Below, piece after piece: positions 46,710-57,401 of a DNA stretch of 64,000 nucleotides; within the stretch, counting starts at the first letter, position 1; every line of letters begins with the position of its first letter. This DNA comes from Bartonella sp. B1099 (GTDB lineage: Bacteria > Pseudomonadota > Alphaproteobacteria > Rhizobiales > Rhizobiaceae): positions 1,210,001-1,274,000 of the forward strand of contig NZ_CALYLN010000001.1 of NCBI RefSeq assembly GCF_944801835.1, written 5' to 3'. Position numbers and translations under genes: made by a program. The notes below the pieces were generated by a model. That model was not told where the DNA came from. It did no database searches and was given only the letters and a program-made list of their open reading frames with translations.

Positions 46710-47078
46710 ATGATTCAGATGCAAACAAACCTCGACGTTGCTGATAATTCTGGTGCTCGTCGTGTCATGTGCATCAAGGTGTTAGGCGGTTCAAAGCGGA
46801 AATATGCTTCGGTCGGTGACATTATTGTTGTTTCGGTTAAGGATGCTATTCCTCGTGGACGTGTTAAAAAAGGTGATGTTATGAAAGCTGTTGTGGTGCG
46901 TACGGCTAAGGATATTCGTCGCGCAGATGGTAGTGTCATTCGTTTTGATAGTAATGCTGCGGTTTTAGTGGATAATAAAAAAGAGCCGATCGGTACGCGT
47001 ATCTTTGGGCCTGTCCCCCGTGAATTGCGTGGGAGGAATCATATGAAGATCATCTCACTCGCTCCTGAAGTGCTGTAA
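46710..47078 (+). CDS. rplN: 50S ribosomal protein L14
   Basis: 122 residues, the usual length. Bridges the subunits. The start [20 protein letters not shown] and the end [20 protein letters not shown] are typical. AAAAGGTGG supplies a strong SD after the wide gap behind rpsQ. Confidence 0.96.
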   Translation: MIQMQTNLDVADNSGARRVMCIKVLGGSKRKYASVGDIIVVSVKDAIPRGRVKKGDVMKAVVVRTAKDIRRADGSVIRFDSNAAVLVDNKKEPIGTRIFGPVPRELRGRNHMKIISLAPEVL

Positions 47079-47090
47079 GGAGTTAATGTT

Positions 47091-47405
47091 ATGCAGAAGA
47101 TTCGAAAAGGTGATAGAGTTGTTGTTTTATCCGGTAAAGATAAAGGATCGAGTGGTGAAGTAATTAAGGTTAGTCCAAAAGAGAATAAGGCTTTTGTTCG
47201 TGGGATTAATATGATTAAACGTCATCAACGTCAAACACAGAAGCAAGAAGCTGGGATTATTTCTAAAGAAGCTCCGATTCATCTGTCTAATTTGGCGATT
47301 GCTGATCCTAAAGATGGTAAGCCTACGCGTGTAGGCTTTCGTGTGAATGCAGATGGTAATAAGGTACGTTTTGCCAAGCGTTCGGGAGAGTTGATTAATG
47401 GCTGA
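47091..47405 (+). CDS. rplX: 50S ribosomal protein L24
   Basis: 104 residues, KOW domain ([20 protein letters not shown] near residue 5). An assembly initiator. Overlaps rplE by 8 nt. SD AAGGAG at 47078-47083. [20 protein letters not shown] is conserved. Confidence 0.95.
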   Translation: MQKIRKGDRVVVLSGKDKGSSGEVIKVSPKENKAFVRGINMIKRHQRQTQKQEAGIISKEAPIHLSNLAIADPKDGKPTRVGFRVNADGNKVRFAKRSGELING

Positions 47406-47955
47406 GGAAAGACAAATACCGCGTATGAAAGCGTATTATTTTGAGGTGATTCGTAAAGCACTTCAAGAGAAGTTTAATTACAAAAATGCGATGCAAATTC
47501 CGCGGATTGATAAAATTGTAATTAATATGGGGATAGGTGAAGCAACTGCTGATTCAAAGAAGCCTTCCCTTGCTGCTGAGGATTTAGGTCTCATAACAGG
47601 TCAGAAGGCTGTTGTTACTCGTGCGCGTAATTCTATTGCGACCTTTAAAGTTCGTGAAGGAATGCCTCTCGGGGCTAAAGTGACATTGCGTAAGGATCGT
47701 ATGTTTGAGTTTTTGGATCGTCTTGTTACGATTGCTCTTCCGCGCGTTCGTGACTTTCGTGGTTTAAATCCAAAGAGTTTTGATGGTCGTGGCAATTTTG
47801 CTATGGGTATTAAAGAACACATTGTGTTTCCAGAAATCAACTATGATAAAGTTGATCAAATTTGGGGCATGGATATTATCGTTTGTACGACAGCAAAAAC
47901 GGATGATGAAGCGCGTGAGTTATTGCGTGCTTTTAATTTTCCTTTTCGTTCGTAA
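47398..47955 (+). CDS. rplE: 50S ribosomal protein L5
   Basis: 185 residues. Binds 5S rRNA and forms an intersubunit bridge. [20 protein letters not shown] and [20 protein letters not shown] are family-typical, as is the [20 protein letters not shown] block. Start overlaps the rplX end, implying coupled translation. Confidence 0.96.
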   Translation: MAEERQIPRMKAYYFEVIRKALQEKFNYKNAMQIPRIDKIVINMGIGEATADSKKPSLAAEDLGLITGQKAVVTRARNSIATFKVREGMPLGAKVTLRKDRMFEFLDRLVTIALPRVRDFRGLNPKSFDGRGNFAMGIKEHIVFPEINYDKVDQIWGMDIIVCTTAKTDDEARELLRAFNFPFRS

Positions 47956-47979
47956 CGGCAAACGTAGCGAGGTAAAATT

Positions 47980-48285
47980 ATGGCCAAAGTAAGTGCCGTT
48001 GAAAAAAATAAACGTCGTGAGGTGATGGTGAAGCGTTATGCTGCACGTCGTGCACGTTTGAAAGCAATCGTTATGGATCAGAAAGTTTCTCTTGAGGAAC
48101 GTTTTAAAGCTTCTGTTCAGTTGGCAGAATTGCCGCGCAATTCTTCGAAAGTTCGTATTCGTAATCGCTGTGAGGTTTCGGGTCGTCCTCGGGCTTATTA
48201 TCGTAAGTTAAAAATGTCACGGATTGCATTGCGTGAACTTGGCTCTATTGGCCATATTCCTGGTATTGTAAAGTCTAGTTGGTAA
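47980..48285 (+). CDS. rpsN: 30S ribosomal protein S14
   Basis: 101 residues, the long zinc-free form (a single Cys in [20 protein letters not shown] instead of the CxxC pairs of the short form). Head protein. Starts 24 nt after rplE with AGCGAGGTAA upstream. The end [11 protein letters not shown] is conserved. Confidence 0.95.
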   Translation: MAKVSAVEKNKRREVMVKRYAARRARLKAIVMDQKVSLEERFKASVQLAELPRNSSKVRIRNRCEVSGRPRAYYRKLKMSRIALRELGSIGHIPGIVKSSW

Positions 48286-48299
48286 GAGGAGATTATTTA

Positions 48300-48698
48300 A
48301 TGTCTATGTCAGATCCTCTTGGTGATATGTTAACACGTATTCGTAATGCACTTGGTCGTAAAAAAGGCAAAGTGGTTACTCCAGCTTCGAAGCTTCGTGC
48401 GCACGTTCTTGATGTTCTTCAGTCGGAAGGTTATATTCGCGGATATAATCGCGTTGATTTGGGTGATGGAAAAGCCGAACTTGAAATCGAATTGAAGTAT
48501 TTTGAGGGGATGGCTGCTATTCGTGAGATTTCGCGTGTGTCAAAGCCTGGTCGTCGTGTGTATGTCTCTGCTAAGTCACTTCCACAGGTGGCAAATGGTT
48601 TAGGTATTTCGATCTTATCGACTCCTAAAGGCGTTATGGCTGATCATGAAGCGCGCGAACAGAATGTTGGTGGAGAACTCCTTTGTCGTGTTTTCTAA
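48300..48698 (+). CDS. rpsH: 30S ribosomal protein S8
   Basis: 132 residues from ATG 48300 ([16 protein letters not shown]), with AAGAGGA 10 nt upstream. A frame opening at 48279 inside rpsN has no family support. Central-domain binder, and translational repressor of the spc operon in E. coli. The C-terminal [20 protein letters not shown] is conserved. Confidence 0.95.
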   Translation: MSMSDPLGDMLTRIRNALGRKKGKVVTPASKLRAHVLDVLQSEGYIRGYNRVDLGDGKAELEIELKYFEGMAAIREISRVSKPGRRVYVSAKSLPQVANGLGISILSTPKGVMADHEAREQNVGGELLCRVF

Positions 48699-48736
48699 TT
48701 ATGTCCAAGAAAACAGAAGAAAAGTAGGTTAGAACA

Positions 48737-49270
48737 ATGTCTCGTATTGGAAAAAAGCCCATTTCAATTCCTTCTGGAGTTACTGCTACTGTTGAAGGTC
48801 AGCTTGTTAAGGCAAAAGGTCCAAAAGGTGAATTAAGTTACGTCGTTAATGATGAAGTCTTAGTTAAATTCGAGGACAATGTCATATCCGTTATGCCGCG
48901 GGATCAGTCAAAAGATGCGCGCTCTAAATGGGGTATGTCACGTTCAATGATTGAAAACATTTTTTGTGGTGTAAAAGATGGTTTTGAAAAAAGGTTAGAA
49001 ATCAATGGGGTTGGTTATCGTGCCGCTTTACAGGGTAAGGATATTCAACTCTCTCTAGGCTTTTCGCATGATGTGGTTTATAAAGTTCCATCAGGTGTTA
49101 CTGTAACTGTTCCTAAGCCCACAGAGATTGTTATTTCTGGAATTGATAAACAGCAAGTTGGACAAGTTGCAGCGGAAATTCGCGAGTATCGTAGACCTGA
49201 GCCTTATAAAGGTAAAGGTGTTAAGCATGCAGATGAACGTATCTTCCGTAAAGAAGGTAAAAAGAAATAA
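48737..49270 (+). CDS. rplF: 50S ribosomal protein L6
   Basis: 177 residues. Two related domains near the factor-binding site. [20 protein letters not shown] at the start and the end with [20 protein letters not shown] are typical. 38 nt after rpsH. Confidence 0.96.
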   Translation: MSRIGKKPISIPSGVTATVEGQLVKAKGPKGELSYVVNDEVLVKFEDNVISVMPRDQSKDARSKWGMSRSMIENIFCGVKDGFEKRLEINGVGYRAALQGKDIQLSLGFSHDVVYKVPSGVTVTVPKPTEIVISGIDKQQVGQVAAEIREYRRPEPYKGKGVKHADERIFRKEGKKK

Positions 49271-49282
49271 GGATTTTGTATT

Positions 49283-49645
49283 ATGGTTTCATCTAAGGAC
49301 ATTATCCAGCGTCGTGCAAGACGTGTTCGTCGTAGAATCAAGATGGTTTCTCATGATCGTCTTCGGCTTAGCGTTTATCGTTCAAATCAGAACATCTACG
49401 CGCAAGTTATTGATGATTTACGGGGATGTACACTTGTTTCAGCTTCTACTCTTGAAAGTGATTTGAAAAAATCATTAAAAAGTGGGGCTGATAAAGAAGC
49501 CGCTTTTGCTGTGGGTAAGTTAATTGCTGAGCGTGCGAAGCAAGCTGGTGTTAATGAAGTGGTTTTTGATCGTGGCGCTTATGTGTACCATGGTCGAGTA
49601 AAAGCTTTGGCTGAAGCTGCTCGTGAAGGTGGTTTGAACTTTTAA
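49283..49645 (+). CDS. rplR: 50S ribosomal protein L18
   Basis: 120 residues. Delivers 5S rRNA to the large subunit together with L5. [20 protein letters not shown] near the start and the end [20 protein letters not shown] are conserved. ATAAGGA-type SD. A 111-nt gap to rpsE follows, in which no gene is seen. Confidence 0.95.
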   Translation: MVSSKDIIQRRARRVRRRIKMVSHDRLRLSVYRSNQNIYAQVIDDLRGCTLVSASTLESDLKKSLKSGADKEAAFAVGKLIAERAKQAGVNEVVFDRGAYVYHGRVKALAEAAREGGLNF

Positions 49646-49756
49646 AGTTTCCTCCTTACGGATGGGGCTGGATACTTTAGAGTATTTCGTTTAAGTTTTT
49701 CCGATTTGATGAAGAGCTTTGTTATCGTGCTTCCGGAAAAGAAAAAGGAATGAGGA

Positions 49757-50305
49757 ATGGCACAAAAAGAACGTGGTGAAAGAGAAGAACGCGATAATGA
49801 GTTTGTCGATAGACTTGTTCATATTAATCGTGTTGCTAAAGTTGTAAAGGGTGGTCGGCGTTTTGGTTTTGCTGCTCTCGTTGTCGTTGGAGATCAAAAA
49901 GGGCGTGTGGGCTTTGGACACGGTAAAGCTCGTGAAGTTCCTGAAGCCGTTCGTAAAGCAACGGAATCTGCAAAGCGTGGAATGATTTATGTCCCGCTTA
50001 GGTCTGGACGTACATTGCATCATGATCTTGAAGGTCGTCACGGGGCTGGGCGTGTTTTGCTTCGTTCAGCGTCTGCTGGTACTGGTATTATTGCTGGGGG
50101 ACCGATGCGTGCTATTTTTGAAGCTCTTGGTATGCAGGACGTTGTTGCAAAATCACTAGGATCATCGAATCCTTATAACATGGTTCGTGCAACATTTGAT
50201 GCACTAAAACATCAAATGCATCCGAGAGATATTGCTGCTCAGCGTGGTATAAAATATTCGACTTTGCAGGCGCGTCGTCGCCATTTAGTCGACGTAGAAG
50301 GGTAG
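49757..50305 (+). CDS. rpsE: 30S ribosomal protein S5
   Basis: 182 residues. Fidelity protein at the mRNA entry. The loop [20 protein letters not shown] near residue 30, the site of spectinomycin resistance changes, is wild-type in form. Slightly longer than E. coli S5 (167) through both ends, as in relatives. SD AAAGGAATGAGGA upstream. Confidence 0.96.
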   Translation: MAQKERGEREERDNEFVDRLVHINRVAKVVKGGRRFGFAALVVVGDQKGRVGFGHGKAREVPEAVRKATESAKRGMIYVPLRSGRTLHHDLEGRHGAGRVLLRSASAGTGIIAGGPMRAIFEALGMQDVVAKSLGSSNPYNMVRATFDALKHQMHPRDIAAQRGIKYSTLQARRRHLVDVEG

Positions 50306-50336
50306 TTTCTGAGATTGTCAGAAAAGGAATTAGGAA

Positions 50337-50543
50337 ATGGTTCAGAAAAAATCTCAGAGTGGTAAAACTGTGACGGTAGAGCAAATTGGAAGCCCTATTC
50401 GAAATTCACAGATTCAGCGTGCAACCTTGAAGGGGCTTGGGCTCAATAAAATGCGTCGCCGGCGCGTTTTAGAAGATACACTTTGTGTACGGGGTATGAT
50501 TGCTCGGGTTCGGCATCTTGTTCGCATTATAGATGAAGATTAA
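50337..50543 (+). CDS. rpmD: 50S ribosomal protein L30
   Basis: 68 residues. Small protein between rpsE and rpl[25 protein letters not shown] start and [20 protein letters not shown] are family-typical. AAAAGGAATTAGG supplies the SD. Confidence 0.94.
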   Translation: MVQKKSQSGKTVTVEQIGSPIRNSQIQRATLKGLGLNKMRRRRVLEDTLCVRGMIARVRHLVRIIDED

Positions 50544-50563
50544 GGGTTGCAGGAGTATTAGAT

Positions 50564-51031
50564 ATGAAACTCAATGAACTACGTGATTGCAAAGGCGCAA
50601 CAAAAAATCGTAAGCGTGTTGGCCGTGGTATTGGTTCGGGGACTGGTAAGACTGGTGGTCGCGGTGTGAAAGGGCAAAAATCCCGTTCTGGCGTCTCTCT
50701 TAATGGTTTTGAAGGTGGGCAAATGCCTATTTATCGACGTTTACCAAAGCGTGGATTTAAAAATTTCTTTTCTAAAGTCTATAATGAAGTTTCACTGGGA
50801 CGTATTCAGTTGGCTGTTGATGCAGGTAAGTTGAACATTGAAAAGCCTGTTGATATGATTGCTTTGAAAGAGGCTGGTATTATTCGTCGCGAGAAAGATG
50901 GGGTTCGCCTTCTTTCTGATGGTGATTTGAAAGCTAAGGTTATCCTTCATGTTTCTGGTGCTTCACAGGCTGCTCGTGTTAAGATTGAAAAATTGGGCGG
51001 TCAGGTTATTTTTCTTGATGTTGTTCAATAG
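50564..51031 (+). CDS. rplO: 50S ribosomal protein L15
   Basis: 155 residues. Gly/Arg/Lys-rich start ([20 protein letters not shown], then [20 protein letters not shown]) that threads into 23S rRNA, and a globular end. GCAGGAG precedes the ATG. A 163-nt gap to secY follows. Confidence 0.95.
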   Translation: MKLNELRDCKGATKNRKRVGRGIGSGTGKTGGRGVKGQKSRSGVSLNGFEGGQMPIYRRLPKRGFKNFFSKVYNEVSLGRIQLAVDAGKLNIEKPVDMIALKEAGIIRREKDGVRLLSDGDLKAKVILHVSGASQAARVKIEKLGGQVIFLDVVQ

Positions 51032-51194
51032 TTTTTTTTGATATAAGTCGTGATTTCAAGAAGAGGTATATCTATTCTTTTGAATATTTTGTGGAGAATT
51101 GTTTAAGTTCTGCAATTATTTATGTATAAAGATATGAATTTTAGAGTTATAGTTCTGTGATTTAAAGAACTGGAGTGTGAAGTGGAGACGTTTT

Positions 51195-52541
51195 ATGGCA
51201 TCAGCAGCAGAGCAATTTGCTTCCAATATAAACTTCGGTACCTTTTCGCGTGCAACTGAATTAAAAAAACGCATATGGTTTACTCTGGCGGCGCTTCTTG
51301 TCTATCGTTTCGGCACTTATATTTCTCTTCCAGGTATTAATATCGACGTTTTGCGACAAACATTTGAGCATCATGCATCCGGTGTCTTAGGACTTTTTAA
51401 TATGTTTGCTGGAGGCGCTGTTGGGCGTATGGCAATTTTTGCCTTGGGTATTATGCCCTATATATCGGCATCTATTATTGTACAATTACTCACGTCTGTT
51501 ATTCCTTCTTTGGAAACTCTTAAAAAAGAGGGAGAGGTTGGTCGTAAGGTTATTAATCAATATACGCGTTATGTAACAGTCGTATTGGCTATTTTGCAGG
51601 CTTTTGGTATTGCGGTTGCCCTTGAAAGTGGTATAGGGACAGGGCTTCAAATTGTTGTAGAACCAGGTTTCATGTTTCGTGTCTCTTCTGTTATTACACT
51701 TGTTGGCGGGACAATGTTTCTCATGTGGCTTGGTGAGCAAATTACCTCACGCGGTGTTGGTAATGGAGTTTCTCTCATCATTTTTACAGGGATCGTAGCC
51801 AATTTTCCTTCTACTTTTGCTCAGCTTTTGACCGCGCATAGTCAGGCTGATCTATCAACTTTTCTTTTAATCGCAATCGTTTTTATTGCTGTTTTGGTTA
51901 TTGGACTTATTGTTTTTATAGAGCGTGCGCAACGGCGAATTATTATTCAATACCCGAAACGTCAGGTTGGTAATCAAATGTTTCAAGGCGATATGTCGCA
52001 TCTTCCTTTAAAATTGAATACTGCTGGTGTTATTCCACCTATTTTTGCTTCATCTTTATTGTTATTACCCGCCACTATTAATAATTTTTCTGATAAAATG
52101 CCACAATGGATGCAAACTATTTCTTATTCTCTTGGTCATGGGCAGCCACTGTATATGATTGTTTATGCATTTTTAATGGCGTTTTTTTGCTTTTTTTATA
52201 CGGCTATTGTGTTTAATCCGAGTGATACTGCGGATCAGTTGAAAAAACATTCTGGTTTTATTCCAGGAATTCGTCCAGGTGAGCGTACAGCGGAATATAT
52301 TGATTATGTTTTGACGCGTATTACTGTTGTGGGCGCTATTTATATTATCTTGGTTTGTTTACTCCCTGAATTTATGATATCTGCATTCCAGGTTCCTTTT
52401 TATCTTGGGGGGACGTCTTTGTTGATTGTTGTGACTGTTACTCTTGATACGGTTGCTCAAATCCAAGGGCATCTTGTTGCACACCAATATGAAGGGTTGA
52501 TAAAAAAATCAAAACTTCGTGGAGGTCGAAGAAATCGATGA
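51195..52541 (+). CDS. secY: Protein translocase subunit SecY
   Basis: Channel of the Sec translocon in the inner membrane, 448 residues from ATG 51195 ([15 protein letters not shown]). A GTG at 51177 opens the frame, but TGGAG lies before the ATG and the family starts here. About ten spans. [20 protein letters not shown] is TM1, the plug-region sequence follows [20 protein letters not shown], and the cytoplasmic loop [15 protein letters not shown] has the ribosome and SecA contacts. Overlaps adk by 4 nt. Confidence 0.96.
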   Translation: MASAAEQFASNINFGTFSRATELKKRIWFTLAALLVYRFGTYISLPGINIDVLRQTFEHHASGVLGLFNMFAGGAVGRMAIFALGIMPYISASIIVQLLTSVIPSLETLKKEGEVGRKVINQYTRYVTVVLAILQAFGIAVALESGIGTGLQIVVEPGFMFRVSSVITLVGGTMFLMWLGEQITSRGVGNGVSLIIFTGIVANFPSTFAQLLTAHSQADLSTFLLIAIVFIAVLVIGLIVFIERAQRRIIIQYPKRQVGNQMFQGDMSHLPLKLNTAGVIPPIFASSLLLLPATINNFSDKMPQWMQTISYSLGHGQPLYMIVYAFLMAFFCFFYTAIVFNPSDTADQLKKHSGFIPGIRPGERTAEYIDYVLTRITVVGAIYIILVCLLPEFMISAFQVPFYLGGTSLLIVVTVTLDTVAQIQGHLVAHQYEGLIKKSKLRGGRRNR

Positions 52542-53116
52542 GAGTGGTTCTTTTAGGTCCTCCTGGAGCAGGGAAAGGGACGCAAGCTAAAATGTTGACG
52601 GAGGAATATAATATTCCTCATTTATCAACAGGAGATATGTTGCGTGAAGCTATTGCCAAAGAAACGGAAGTTGGTAAAAAAGCTAAAGCTATTATAAGTT
52701 CTGGTGCTTTAGTCCCTGATAGTGTTGTTAATCAAATCGTATCAGATCGGATTGATGAAGCTGATTGTATAAACGGTTTTATTTTAGATGGTTATCCAAG
52801 GACTGTAGGACAGGCAGAAGCGTTACAACAGATCCTTGAGTCCAAAAATATGCGGCTTGATGCTGTTATTGAATTGCACGTTGATGAAGACGCATTGATT
52901 GAACGTATGGCGAAGCGTGTTCAGGAGACAATAGCGGCCGGTGGACAGGTCCGTTTGGATGATAACCCTGTTGTTTTTGCAAAAAGATTAGTAGAATACC
53001 GTGAAAAAACCTCCCCTTTATCAAAATTTTATTCAGAGAGAGGAATGTTGAAGGTCATTGATGGAATGATTGGTATTGCTGAGGTGACACGTATGATTAA
53101 AGGTTTTCTTTCATAA
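52538..53116 (+). CDS. adk: Adenylate kinase
   Basis: Interconverts AMP, ADP and ATP; 192 residues, the short-lid form without a zinc-type lid insertion. P-loop GPPGAGKGT at residues 7-15, the AMP-binding region [12 protein letters not shown] near 31, and [13 protein letters not shown] near 84. The lid is short ([18 protein letters not shown]), as in other alphaproteobacteria. ATGA overlap with secY. A 180-nt gap to rpsM follows. Confidence 0.96.
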   Translation: MRVVLLGPPGAGKGTQAKMLTEEYNIPHLSTGDMLREAIAKETEVGKKAKAIISSGALVPDSVVNQIVSDRIDEADCINGFILDGYPRTVGQAEALQQILESKNMRLDAVIELHVDEDALIERMAKRVQETIAAGGQVRLDDNPVVFAKRLVEYREKTSPLSKFYSERGMLKVIDGMIGIAEVTRMIKGFLS

Positions 53117-53296
53117 GATTTTTTTTAGAAGTAAATGAAAAGAGTTGACTTTTGAGATAAAATCTATCACAAACAACTTTAATTTATTTCAGTTAATTAA
53201 GCGGATTCGGAAGGATTTTGTTCTGAGTCTACTTTTTTCTGTAAGGTACATCAGGTATTTTATAACAATTTGTCAACATAACTAAGGAGAGTAGGC

Positions 53297-53665
53297 GTGG
53301 CTCGTATTGCTGGCGTCAATATCCCGACAAATAAGCGTGTAATTATCGCGCTTCAATATATCCACGGGATTGGACCAAAATTCGCTCAAGAAATTATTGA
53401 AAAGGTTGGCATTCCCACGGGGCGTCGTGTGCATGAGCTTTCAGACGCTGAGGTGTTGCAGATTCGTGAGGCGATAGATCAGGGATATCAAGTTGAAGGT
53501 GATCTTCGTCGTGAAGTTGCTATGAATGTTAAGCGTTTGATGGACCTTGGTTGTTATCGTGGATTGCGTCATCGTCGGTCTTTGCCTGTCCGAGGACAGC
53601 GTACACATACAAATGCTCGTACGCGTAAGGGGCCTGCTAAGGCAATCGCTGGTAAGAAGAAATAA
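53297..53665 (+). CDS. rpsM: 30S ribosomal protein S13
   Basis: 122 residues with a GTG start (GTGGCTCGTATTGCTGGCG), preceded by AAGGAGAG. Head protein contacting the P-site t[23 protein letters not shown] at the start and [20 protein letters not shown] at the end are conserved. The 180-nt upstream gap may hold a further promoter, but I could not name one. Confidence 0.95.
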   Translation: MARIAGVNIPTNKRVIIALQYIHGIGPKFAQEIIEKVGIPTGRRVHELSDAEVLQIREAIDQGYQVEGDLRREVAMNVKRLMDLGCYRGLRHRRSLPVRGQRTHTNARTRKGPAKAIAGKKK

Positions 53666-53782
53666 GGATCCTTGTGAGAGGTTTTTTTGTATATTCTATT
53701 TCTTGTTGAAGTCCGTTTGACAAGGAAAAGAGGGTGGAGCTGCTGATATTACGGCAGTGTTGAGATCATTGAAAGGAAAAAT

Positions 53783-54172
53783 ATGGCCAAGGAAACCACA
53801 CGTGTTCGTCGTCGCGAACGCAAAAATATTTCATCGGGTGTTGTGCATATCAATTCAACATTTAATAATACAATGATTACGATTACTGATGCTCAGGGGA
53901 ATGCGATTGCATGGTCATCTGCTGGTGCTCAGGGATTTAAAGGGGCACGTAAATCTACACCTTTTGCCGCTCAAGTCGCTGCGGAAGATTGTGCGAGAAA
54001 AGCACAAGAACATGGTATGCGTTCTTTGGAAGTTGAAGTTTGTGGTCCTGGGGCAGGGCGTGAATCTGCTCTACGTGCGTTGCAATCTGTTGGTTTTGTT
54101 ATTACTTCTATTCGTGATGTAACACCAATTCCTCATAATGGATGTCGTCCGCGGAAAAGGCGGCGTGTTTAA
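53783..54172 (+). CDS. rpsK: 30S ribosomal protein S11
   Basis: 129 residues. Platform protein near the mRNA exit. [20 protein letters not shown] at about residue 20 and the C-terminal [17 protein letters not shown] are conserved. GAAAGGAAA precedes the ATG. 117 nt after rpsM. Confidence 0.96.
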   Translation: MAKETTRVRRRERKNISSGVVHINSTFNNTMITITDAQGNAIAWSSAGAQGFKGARKSTPFAAQVAAEDCARKAQEHGMRSLEVEVCGPGAGRESALRALQSVGFVITSIRDVTPIPHNGCRPRKRRRV

Positions 54173-54266
54173 TTGGGTGTTGTTTTTTGTTGTCGGAGAT
54201 TTCTCTGATGTTCACATTGGTCGTTACGATTGAATGGTAACGGAACTAAAGAACGGGAATAAAAAT

Positions 54267-55280
54267 ATGATCCAGAAAAACTGGCAGGAACTTATTAAAC
54301 CCAATAAGGTTGAATCATGTGCGCATGATAATCCGAATATTACAAGCGTAATTGCTGAGCCTCTGGAGCGAGGATTTGGTTTAACATTAGGAAATGCACT
54401 TCGTCGTGTGTTGTTATCTTCGCTTCGTGGGGCTGCTATTACTGCTGTACAGATTGATGGCGTCTTACATGAATTTTCATCCATTCCAGGTGTTCGTGAA
54501 GATGTGACGGATATCATCCTGAATATAAAGGAAATTGCGCTTCGTATGGAAGAGGAAGGGCCTAAACGTCTCGTCGTTTATAAAGAAGGTCCTGGTGTGG
54601 TGAAAGCAGGAGATATTAATACGGTTGGGGATATGGAAATTCTCAATCCAGATCATGTTATCTGTACCCTTGATGAAGAGGCTGAAATTCGTATGGAATT
54701 TATTGTCAATACAGGGAAGGGGTATGTTCCATCTGATCGTAATTATGTTGATGATGGTCGTATAGGACTTATTCCAATTGATAGTCTTTATTCGCCAATT
54801 CGTAAAGTGTCTTATAAAGTGGAAAATACGCGTGAAGGTCAAGTTCTCGATTATGATAAATTGACGTTAACGATTGAAACGAATGGTGCTGTTAATGGAG
54901 AAGATGCTGTTGCTTTTGCAGCGCGCATTCTTCAGGATCAATTATCGTTATTTATTAACTTTGAAGAGCCACAGAAAGAGCCTGTTGAAGAGGCGGATTC
55001 TGAGCTTTCCTTTAATCCGGCACTTCTCAAAAAAGTGGATGAATTAGAGCTTTCTGTTCGTTCGGCAAATTGTCTTAAAAATGATAATATTGTCTATATT
55101 GGTGATCTTATTCAAAAAACAGAATCTGAAATGCTTCGGACACCAAATTTTGGTCGTAAGTCATTGAATGAAATTAAAGAAGTTTTGGCATGTATGGGGT
55201 TACATCTTGGAATGGAAATTCCTGCATGGCCGCCTGAAAACATTGATGATCTTGCTAAACGCTATGAAGATCAGTATTAA
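54267..55280 (+). CDS. rpoA: RNA polymerase alpha subunit
   Basis: 337 residues from ATG 54267 ([16 protein letters not shown]). A frame opening at 54234 lacks family support, and CGGGAATAA sits before the ATG. N-terminal domain for assembly ([20 protein letters not shown] near 46), and a C-terminal DNA- and activator-binding domain ([20 protein letters not shown] near 267, with the [16 protein letters not shown] end). Next to rplQ as usual. Confidence 0.97.
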   Translation: MIQKNWQELIKPNKVESCAHDNPNITSVIAEPLERGFGLTLGNALRRVLLSSLRGAAITAVQIDGVLHEFSSIPGVREDVTDIILNIKEIALRMEEEGPKRLVVYKEGPGVVKAGDINTVGDMEILNPDHVICTLDEEAEIRMEFIVNTGKGYVPSDRNYVDDGRIGLIPIDSLYSPIRKVSYKVENTREGQVLDYDKLTLTIETNGAVNGEDAVAFAARILQDQLSLFINFEEPQKEPVEEADSELSFNPALLKKVDELELSVRSANCLKNDNIVYIGDLIQKTESEMLRTPNFGRKSLNEIKEVLACMGLHLGMEIPAWPPENIDDLAKRYEDQY

Positions 55281-55304
55281 AATTAGAATTTAAGGAGAGG
55301 GCTT

Positions 55305-55733
55305 ATGCGCCATAGTAAGTCAGGCCGCAAGTTGAACCGGACTGCCAGTCACCGTAAAGCGATGTTTGCAAATATGGCAACTTCGTTGATTGAGCATGAG
55401 CAGATTGTGACAACACTTCCAAAGGCTAAAGAAATTCGTCCTATTGTTGAAAAACTTGTTACTCTTGGTAAGCGTGGCGGTTTGCACGCGCGTCGACAAG
55501 CAATTGCAGCACTTCGTGATACAGCGAAAGTTGCAAAGTTATTTGATACACTGGCGCCGCGTTATGCATCACGCAACGGTGGGTATTTGCGTATTATGAA
55601 AGCGGGCTTTCGTACCGGTGATAATGCGCCCATGGCTGTCATAGAATTTGTTGATCGTGATGCCGAAGCAAAGGGGGCAGCGGATCGTGCTCGTATCGAG
55701 GCTTCAGAGAATGAGAAAGGTACGTCCTCATAA
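55305..55733 (+). CDS. rplQ: 50S ribosomal protein L17
   Basis: 142 residues. Last gene of the ribosomal cluster. [20 protein letters not shown] at the start and [20 protein letters not shown] are typical; the tail beyond about residue 120 is charged ([17 protein letters not shown]). AAGGAGAGG supplies the SD. Ends before a strong terminator. Confidence 0.96.
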   Translation: MRHSKSGRKLNRTASHRKAMFANMATSLIEHEQIVTTLPKAKEIRPIVEKLVTLGKRGGLHARRQAIAALRDTAKVAKLFDTLAPRYASRNGGYLRIMKAGFRTGDNAPMAVIEFVDRDAEAKGAADRARIEASENEKGTSS

Positions 55734-55754
55734 GTTTTTTATTCTATTGCATTT

Positions 55755-55786
55755 TAAAAGGCCGCCTTTTCTTAGGCGGTTTTTTT
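55755..55786 (+). terminator. Intrinsic terminator of the ribosomal cluster
   Basis: CCGCC, loop TTTTCTTA, GGCGG, then seven T. It follows the rplQ stop by about 25 nt. The A-run before the stem adds pairing. It marks the end of the cluster that begins before rpsL. Confidence 0.9.
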
Positions 55787-55998
55787 ATGCGTATTTTTGA
55801 AGTTTTTTTACTTGAAAAATAGATGGTGAAAGAAAATTATAGGATATTGAATTATTTGATTTTTATAATATTTACTGTTTAAGTAGGTTGTTTTTATTCT
55901 CTATTATGAAATATTAATAGATATCCTTCATTTGCGGGGTTGTTTTTTAAATTCTATGAATCTTCAACAGAATGGGCTGATTTTATAAGGAGTAGATT

Positions 55999-57393
55999 AT
56001 GAGGTATTCTTTTTGGGTGCGGCTTTTTTTTGCGGTTATGATGCTGATATCGTTTGATCATATCTATGCTCATGTTCCTCAAACACAAAAAGAAATCACT
56101 CTTTCATTTGCTCCTTTAGTTAAAAAGACAGTTCCATCTGTTGTCAATATTTATGCGGCTCGACAAATTAGAGCGCGATCACCTTTTGAGGGTGATCCAT
56201 TTTTTGAGCAGTTTTTTGGTCGTTTGCAAAATAATTTTCCTGTCCGTAAGCAATCATCATTAGGGTCAGGGGTGATTGTTGATGCACGTGGTTTGATTGT
56301 TACAAATTACCACGTCATTAAAGATGCAAGCGAAATTAAAGTAGCTTTTTCTGATGGGCGAGAATTTGAGAGTAAGGTCGTGCTCAAAGATGAAGCAACG
56401 GATATTGCTATTTTGGAAGTTGATGTAAAAGATACTCAGTTTCCTGTTCTTCCTTTGGGGGATTCTGATACTGTTGAAGTTGGTGATCTTGTTCTAGCTA
56501 TTGGAAATCCTTTTGGTGTTGGTCAAACGGTTACAAGTGGTATTGTTTCAGCGCAAGCGCGTACACGTGTTGGGATTTCCGATTTTGACTTTTTTATTCA
56601 AACAGATGCTGCCATTAATCCAGGAAATTCTGGTGGCGCTTTAATTGATATGAAAGGTCAATTAATCGGAATTAATACGGCTATTTATTCACGTTCCGGT
56701 GGTTCTGTAGGGATTGGTTTTGCTATTCCAGTTAATCTTGTAAAAGTGATGCTTGATACCGTTAAACGCGGTGGAAAATATTTTGTGCCACCTTATATTG
56801 GGGCATCCTTTCAAAATGTTACACCTGATATTGCTAGTGGTTTAGGTTTAGAACGGCCCTATGGTGCTCTTATTATCGAAGTTATCAAAGACAGTCCTGC
56901 TGAAAAAGCTGGTTTGAAAGTAGGTGATGTTATTTTGAGTGTGCAGGGGGGGCGCGTTGATAGTCCAGATAGTCTTGGCTATCGTTTGATGACAGCGGAC
57001 GTTGGCCATAGTCTTGCTTTAGAATATTTACGAGGTGGAAAAACTTTAAAAACACAGATAAAGGTTGCATCGATATCGGAAACTGCATTTTTAAAATCTG
57101 AAAAAATTACAGGTGACAGTCCTCTCGCCGGTGCTGAAGTGTTAGATTTAACACCGCAAAATAGTCGACGTTTTCATCTTCCTATATCGGCAAAGGGTGT
57201 TGTGATTACCAATCTTGATGAAATGAGCTATGCTGCGGGAATTTTTCGGCCCGGAGATATTTTACGTGTTGTCAATGGCTATAAGATTCAAACAGTTCAT
57301 CAGTTGAAAAAGATTCTTATGCAAACGCATTCGCGTACTTGGCAATTGGAATATGAACGTGATGGTATGTATATTCGCCAATTTATTCGTTGA
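55999..57393 (+). CDS. Periplasmic HtrA-family serine protease with PDZ domains (second copy)
   Basis: 464 residues. A signal peptide (about 1-24, FAVMMLISFDHIYA) is followed by the trypsin-like domain with His105 (TNYHV), Asp135 (EATDIAIL) and Ser211 (NPGNSGGA). The first PDZ begins at PYIGASFQNVTPDIASG near residue 264, the second at about 375 (LDLTPQNSRRFHLPISAKGV). Shorter than the protein at 10518 and without its acidic linker. It resembles the DegQ/MucD type. The stop overlaps the earliest possible rarA start. TAAGGAG supplies the SD. Partner substrates are not deducible. Confidence 0.9.
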   Translation: MRYSFWVRLFFAVMMLISFDHIYAHVPQTQKEITLSFAPLVKKTVPSVVNIYAARQIRARSPFEGDPFFEQFFGRLQNNFPVRKQSSLGSGVIVDARGLIVTNYHVIKDASEIKVAFSDGREFESKVVLKDEATDIAILEVDVKDTQFPVLPLGDSDTVEVGDLVLAIGNPFGVGQTVTSGIVSAQARTRVGISDFDFFIQTDAAINPGNSGGALIDMKGQLIGINTAIYSRSGGSVGIGFAIPVNLVKVMLDTVKRGGKYFVPPYIGASFQNVTPDIASGLGLERPYGALIIEVIKDSPAEKAGLKVGDVILSVQGGRVDSPDSLGYRLMTADVGHSLALEYLRGGKTLKTQIKVASISETAFLKSEKITGDSPLAGAEVLDLTPQNSRRFHLPISAKGVVITNLDEMSYAAGIFRPGDILRVVNGYKIQTVHQLKKILMQTHSRTWQLEYERDGMYIRQFIR

Positions 57394-57401
57394 GGTTTTT
57401 T